From NCBI RefSeq assembly GCF_000247695.1, contig NW_004624880.1, positions 3,142,046-3,206,045 on the forward strand: a stretch of 64,000 nt of DNA. The letters are read 5' to 3'. The DNA comes from Heterocephalus glaber (Eukaryota > Chordata > Mammalia > Rodentia > Bathyergidae). Position 1 is the stretch's first letter. Each line of letters opens with the position of its first letter. Position numbers and translations under genes: made by a program. The notes under the pieces are model-generated. The model was not told the origin of the DNA and made no database searches. It saw nothing but the letters and a program-made list of their open reading frames with translations. Below, piece by piece: positions 58,740 to 64,000 of this stretch.

Positions 58740-61700
58740 TCTCACACTAGAGAAACTATTTGGTATTTACACGTGTCCTATTTATTTCACTTAAGAGTAT
58801 CGCCTCAATGAGCATCACTTTAGCTATAAATGTCTCTAGTTTCTCATGATTTATGGCTCAGTAATACTCCACTTTATATATAAAAAAATCCACATTTTCT
58901 TTATCCAGCCTCCAGTTGATGGGCAATTGGGCTATTTCCAAGTTTTAGCTATTACAGAATGTGCCCCTATGAACACGGGCGCACATATGTTGCTGTGGTA
59001 TGATCCTTTCGGGAAGATACTCAACAAGGGAATAGCTGGGTCAAATAAGACCTCCAATCCTAGTTTTTTGAGGTATCACCATACTGATTTCCACAGTGGT
59101 TGCACCAGTCTACACTCCCACCAACAGTGAAGAAAGGTTCCTTTCTCCCCACAGCCCTGCCAGCATTTGTTATTGATTTCTTGATAGCAGCCACTCTTTC
59201 TGGGGTGAGGTGGAATCTCAGCGTTGTTTTCATTTGCATCTCTCAAATGACCAGTGATGTTGAACATTTTTTCATATGTTTATTTGCTATTTCTACTTCT
59301 TTGTCTGAGAAATGTCTGTTCATTTCAGATGCCCATTTTTGGATTGGGCCTTTAAATTTGGGAGGTCTGATTTTTTAAGTTCTTTGTATATTTTAGATAT
59401 TAGACCTTTGTCTGAGGAAGAGCAGGTGAAGATGTTTTCCCACATTGTGGGTTGTCTCTTCACACTGCCGGTGGCTTCTCTTGCTGTGCAGAAGCATTTT
59501 AATAGGAAGAGATCCCACTTGTTGATTGTTTGTGCTAGTTCACATGAGACTGAGGTTTTGTTCATGAAATCTTTTCCTGGGTCAATGTCTTCAAGAGTTC
59601 TACCTGACCTCTCTTCCAGCTGGTTTAGTGTTTCTGTTTTAATATTTAGATCTTTAATTCATTTCAATCTTAGTTTAGTCCATGGTGAGAGATATAGGTC
59701 TAGTTTTAATCTTTGGTAAGTTGAAATCCAGTTTTTCAAGCACCATTTACTAAAAAGGCTATCTTTCCTCCAGTGAGGGTGTGTGGCTTCTTTGTCGAAG
59801 ACAAGGTGGCTGAGTATGTCTGGAGTTGTTTCTGCATTTTCTAATCTATTCCACCCATCCTCAGGTCTGTTTCTTTGCCAGTACCATGCTGTTTTTTTTT
59901 ATCACAGTAGCTTTGTAGTATAGTTTCAAGTTTGGGATTGTGATACTCCCTATCTTGTCATTATTGCCTAGAATTGCTTTTGCTATTCTAGGTCTGTTCT
60001 TGTTTCAAATGAAGTTTGAGATTGTTTCCTCAAGGCCTGTGAAGTATAATGATGGAATTTCAATTGAGATTGCATTAAATTTTCATAGCAATTTTGAAAG
60101 TATGGCCATTTTCACTATATTGGTTATTCCTACCCAGGAGCAAGGATGTCTTTCCATTTTCTGATATCTTCTTTGACTTCTTTTTTCAGAGTGCTATAGT
60201 TTTCAGAGTAGAGGTCTTTTATTTCTTTCATTAGGTTAATTTTTAGGTATTTCATTTTTTGGGATGCTATTGTGAAGGGAGTTGTTTTTCCAGTACTTCT
60301 TTCAGTGAGTCTGTTGTTGGCGTAGAGGAATGCTATTGATTTTTGTGTGTTGACCTTGTATCCAGCTACTCTACTGAATTTGGTTCTGAAGTCTAGAAGA
60401 CTTTTGCTGGAGTTCTTGGGGTCTTTTATATAGAGTATCATGTCATCTGCAAATAATGACAATTTGACTTCTTCATTTCCTATCTTTATTCCTTTTATTT
60501 CTTTCTCTTATCTAATTGCTGTGGCTAATGTTTCCAAAATCATACTGAACAGGAGTGGGGATAGTAGACATCTTGTCTTGTTCCTGATTTTTGTGTGAAG
60601 GATTTTGATTTTGACCATTTAGTATGATATTGGCTGTTGGTTTTCATAAATGGGTTTTATCAGGTTGAGTTAGAGATTGTCTATTCTAATATTTGTAGGG
60701 TTTTTATCATTAATGGGTGTTGGATTTTGTCAAATGCTTTTTCTTCATCTATTGACATGATCATATGGTTTTTGTCCTTGGCTCTATTGATATAGTGTAC
60801 CACAGTTATTGATTTGTGTATGTTGAACCATCCCTGCATCTCTGGGATGAATCCCACTTGATCAGGGTGTATGATCTTGATGATCTTCTGCATTCTGTTT
60901 GCCAGTATCTTATTGAAGATTTTTGCATCTAAGTTCTTTATTGAGATTGGCCTACAGTTCTCTTTTTTGGTTGTGTCTGTCTCTGCTTTGGGGATCAAGG
61001 TGATGCTTGCTTCCAGGAATGAATTTGGGAGTATTGCTTCCCTTTGAATTTCATTGAAGAGTTTAAATAGTAGTGGTATTAGTTCTCTAAATGTCTTGTA
61101 GAATTCAGCAGTGAAGCCATCAGGGCCTGTGCTTTTCTTTGTTGGTAAGTTTTTAATTATGTTTTCAATTTCATTGAGTGATATTGGGTTGTTTAGAATT
61201 TTTAGGTCTTCTTTGTCAAACTTTGGTAATTCATATGTAACTAGAAATCTGTCCATTTGTTCTGTGTTTTCTGTCTTATTGACATATAGGTTCTCTAAGT
61301 AGGAATTGATGAGCCTCTGGATTTCTGCTGCGTTCATTGTAATTTCACCCTTTTCATTCCTAAGTGCATGGATGTGGGTCTTTTCTTTACTGTTTTTGAT
61401 AAGGTTATCAATTTTGTTTATTCTTTTTGGGTTTTTTGTTTGTTTGTTTTTTGATTTTGGTACTGGGAATCAAACTCAACACCTTGCACTTGTGATACAG
61501 GTGTGGTGCCACTGAGCTAAATCCCCAGCCCAATTTTGTTTCTTCTTTCAGAGAACCAACTCTTTGCTTCATGGATTTTTAAAATTGTTCTCTTAGTCTC
61601 CATTGCATTGATTTTTGCTCTGATCTTTATATTTTCCTCCCTTGTATGAGCTTTGGGTTTGTCCTCTGCTTTTTTTGAGAAGCTTAAGGTCCAGCATCAG

Positions 61701-62640
61701 GTTGTTTATTTGAGCTCACTCTGTTTTCCTAATATGAGTATTTACTAGTATGAATTTCCTTCGTAAGGCTGCTTTCATTTTGTCCCATAGATTCCAATAT
61801 GTTGTATTGACATTGTCATTTAATTGTAGAAACTGTCTGATTTCTTCTTTAATTTCCTCTGTGTCCCATTCATTGTTCAGAAGTGTGTTGTTCAATTTCC
61901 ATGTGTTTATGAAATTCTTCTGGTTTCTTTTGCTATTAATCTCCAATTTCATTGCATTATGGTCTGACAATATACAGGGGATAATTTCAAGTCTTTTGCA
62001 CTTACTTAAACATGTTCTATGAGCAAGTATGTGGTCTATTTTGGAGAATGACCCATGTGTAACTGAAAAGAATGTATATTTTGATTTTGTGGGTTAGAAG
62101 ACTTGGTAAACATTTGTTAAGTTCATTTGTTCAAGAGTTTGATAAATTCTAGTATTTCAATGTTTATTTTCTATCCAGTGGATCTATCTATTTGTGATAG
62201 TGGGGTATTGAGATCCCTCACTACTATGGTATTAGTGCTTATTTGATTTTTCATGTCTGTTATTATTTGTTTTATATAGTTGGACACACTAGTATTTGGT
62301 TCATATATGTTTATGATTGTCATTCTCTTCCTCTTGTATTGTTCCCTTTACAAGGATATAGTGTCTTTCTTTGTCTCTCTTAATAAATGCTGGTTAGAAA
62401 TCCATTTGATCTGCAAAGAGGATAGCTACTCCTGATTTTTTTCAGGTTCTTGTCATATAGAGTTTTGTTTTCCACCCTTTAACTTTCAGTCTATGGGTTT
62501 CTTTTTGAATTAAGTGTGTTTCTAGTATGCAGCATATTGTTGGATCTTGCTTCTTGACCGCTTCTGCCAGTCTGTTTCTTTTGATTGGTGAATTGAGACC
62601 ATTAACATTGATGGTTATAACTGATATGTATTAATTTATC
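58740..62640 (-). pseudogene. L1 ORF2 (endonuclease-reverse transcriptase) remnant
   Basis: In active L1s ORF2p nicks target DNA and copies L1 RNA into it. Here the endonuclease start is near 62630. At 61716-61970 lies the segment SDHNAMKLEI...TWKLNN, the known end of the endonuclease domain. At 60681-61337 the reverse-transcriptase N-terminal half is open ([49 protein letters not shown]). The catalytic FADD motif follows in the segment ending at 60462. Stops in the reading frame near 60500 and frame changes between the segments disable it, and a SINE separates 61542 onward from the part before 61419. Confidence 0.9.
61420..61530 (-). mobile_element. ID-like SINE inside L1 ORF2
   Basis: On plus: (GTTT)n tail, gattttggtactgggaatca, aactcaacaccttgcacttg and actgagctaaatccccagcc. 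The 11-base duplication caattttgttt flanks it (61409-61419, 61531-61541). Removing it restores continuous L1 sequence. Confidence 0.9.
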
Positions 62641-62684
62641 CTTGTCATGGCTTTTTCTTTTTGTTGTATTCTCCCCCATTGCAT

Positions 62685-63100
62685 TTAATTTCTTTTCATG
62701 CCTAATGGATTCATTTTGCTGGGATTCCTGGGGTTGTGATCCTCATTGTCTTTTCCTAGGATATTGTATAAATTTTGTTGGAGTGGTGGTTTGATATTCA
62801 TGAAGTTCCTGATGAGCTCTTTGTCATGAAAGTATCTTATTTCTCCATCAATTTTGAAAGATAGTTTTACAGGGTACATCAATCTGGGTTGGAGGTTGTT
62901 TTCCTTTAGGGCTTGAAATATGTCACTCCAGGCTCTCCTTGATCTGAGGGTTTGTGTTGAGAACTCTGCTGTGAATTTGATGGGCTTTTCTTTGTATATG
63001 ATTTGTTTCTTTTCTCTGACTGCTTATAGAATTTTGCTCTGTTGGGTTTCTGGAGTCTTCACTCTTCTATGCCTAGGTGTAGAGGTTTTTTTTTTTTTTT
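62685..63100 (-). pseudogene. L1 ORF1 C-terminal remnant
   Basis: On minus the frame reads like the C-terminal domain of ORF1p, the RNA-binding chaperone of L1: NLQPRLMYPVKLSFKIDG, then EIRYFHDKELIRNFM, as in the known NFQPRISYPAKLSF...EIKYF...L pattern. Upstream, kinds of residues equivalent to kPIkFTAEFS are visible. A run of 18 Ts on plus (63087-63104) breaks the frame farther up. Confidence 0.85.
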
Positions 63101-63196
63101 TTGATCATGGCTAGTTGGAGTCCTATATGCCTCACTTATCTGTTTGTCAAGTTCTTTCCCCCTGCTTGTGAAGTTTTCTGCCATTACTTTTTTCCA

Positions 63197-64000
63197 AGTT
63201 TTGCCTATTACAAATTGGGCTGCTATGCTCTAGGCCAAGACCAGATCTCCCCGGAAGAGAACAGTAGCCATCTCCTGTGACAGTGAAGACAGAAGCTCCT
63301 CCTCTGAGGAGAAAGGAGTATCAGGAAAGCCAGGAAATGGAGGCATCTCCAGGAAAATCAACAGCATACAATCACTTATTCTCCTTTTATGTCATTGGCA
63401 ACAATACTCAGGTGAGTCTTGCATGCCCAGAACCACGCTGATTCAATTCAGCAGGGCATTCCCATCCAAGTTGGCCGCTATTTAATCACTGCAATGCTTT
63501 TGAGATGCGTCTAAATTATTGTATTTGCTAGTAATTGTTCCTTTTTAATTTTGAGGAATCTATTCTATGGATATACTACAGTGTGTTTATCCATTCTCCA
63601 GTTCACAATCATGACAGCTTTTTCTAAGTTTCAGTTTCCTATAAACAACCTACAAATCTTTATGTGAAATTTTATTTCCATTGTTTTGAAGTATGTATCT
63701 AGGAATGAGAAATTAGAGTTGTATCATCACTATATGCACAAATTTACATTAAATTAACCAATTTTTTCTGAAGAGGCTGCACATTTTGCATCCACATCAA
63801 CAATGTGTGAAAACTGCAGCTTCTCTGTATATTTATCAGTATTTCTCTTTGCCATTTTTCTTTGTGGGGGGGATAATTTTATATATGCATAGTGCTATAT
63901 ATCATTGTGACTTTACTTTGTGTCTTTAATGACTCATGATGTTGAGCATCTTCTCAGGTACTGGTTTGCCATCTGTCTGTCTTTGAGGAAATATCAGTTT
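63197..64000 (-). mobile_element. Old L1 fragments running off the window
   Basis: Plus-strand aagttttgcctattacaaat then gggctgctatgctc at 63197, and from about 63560 tgtgtttatccattctccag, catccacatcaacaatgtgt and gatgttgagcatcttctcag, are the complement of an ancient L1 ORF2 end. Between about 63235 and 63540 lies unrecognised sequence. The fragment continues past base 64000. Confidence 0.65.

Larger units (their letters stand above)
58447..63196 (-). mobile_element. Long, 5'-truncated L1 with decayed ORF1 and ORF2
   Basis: The 3' end at 58447 (on minus: cctcaaatgtaccaataaaa) matches the short L1 tails at 12043-12511 and 12922-13122. Moving up the minus strand come the 3' UTR, the ORF2 C-terminus, the reverse transcriptase, the endonuclease, and the C-terminal part of ORF1. 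The 5' UTR and most of ORF1 are missing. An ID-like SINE sits inside at 61420-61530. Frameshifts and stops show it is inactive. It is by far the longest transposon copy in the window. Confidence 0.9.

Noticed and set aside
59312..59719. 135-residue plus-strand frame
   Set aside because: It is antisense to the L1 ORF2 C-terminal half.
60681..61337. 218-residue minus-strand frame as a host gene
   Set aside because: It is the reverse-transcriptase part of a decayed L1 ORF2, not a host gene.

Overview
The window is mammalian nuclear DNA, almost certainly from a rodent. It holds no complete protein-coding gene, rRNA gene or tRNA gene that I can support. It looks like intergenic or deep-intronic sequence: AT-rich, with only short random open frames, and built from layers of transposable elements. 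Diagnostic elements are tRNA-derived ID-like SINEs (box B core gttcgatccccagtacc), a dimeric B1+ID SINE and a B1 copy, ERVL-MaLR LTR elements, and L1 copies of several ages. I saw no B2 elements and no mouse/rat-style young B1. The dimeric B1-ID SINE plus ID-like copies with a gttcc-type A-box region fit a non-murid rodent, such as a beaver/kangaroo-rat or squirrel relative. The exact clade is inference.

Layout. 1-6.3 kb: two old L1 3' ends, a MaLR LTR, MIR, L2, a dimeric SINE, and an MST-like LTR carrying a nested ID-like SINE. 6.3-11.7 kb: mostly unassigned AT-rich sequence with an L2, two (GT)n runs and a pyrimidine tract. 11.7-14.3 kb: an L1 hit by two younger L1 tails and one SINE. 14.9-17.6 kb: a full-length MaLR provirus-like element with a second LTR inserted in antisense. 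18-30 kb: mostly unassigned, with MIR/L2, SINEs, a MaLR LTR with an L1 tail, and a nuclear mitochondrial insert derived from ND5 (about 26.66-27.03 kb). 30.7-36.5 kb: old L1, MIR, a hAT-Charlie remnant and a 5'-inverted L1. 36.9-37.6 kb: GC-richer unique sequence with a possible but unproven exon. 38.1-41.2 kb: a Tigger-like MITE, then a minus-strand MaLR element whose interior holds a 535-base N gap flanked by a nearly perfect inverted repeat. 41.8-57 kb: SINEs, old L1, MIR, LTR and Tigger remnants in unassigned sequence. 57-64 kb: old L1 fragments around a long minus-strand L1 (about 58.45-63.2 kb) with decayed ORF1 and ORF2, interrupted by a SINE.

There is no operon, pathway or gene system here. 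What the window shows is the order of insertion events, readable from nesting and target-site duplications. The most unusual item is the inverted repeat around the gap, more likely an assembly artefact than biology. Next are the ND5 insert and the 5'-truncated SINE copies with clean target-site duplications. No new biological system is evident.
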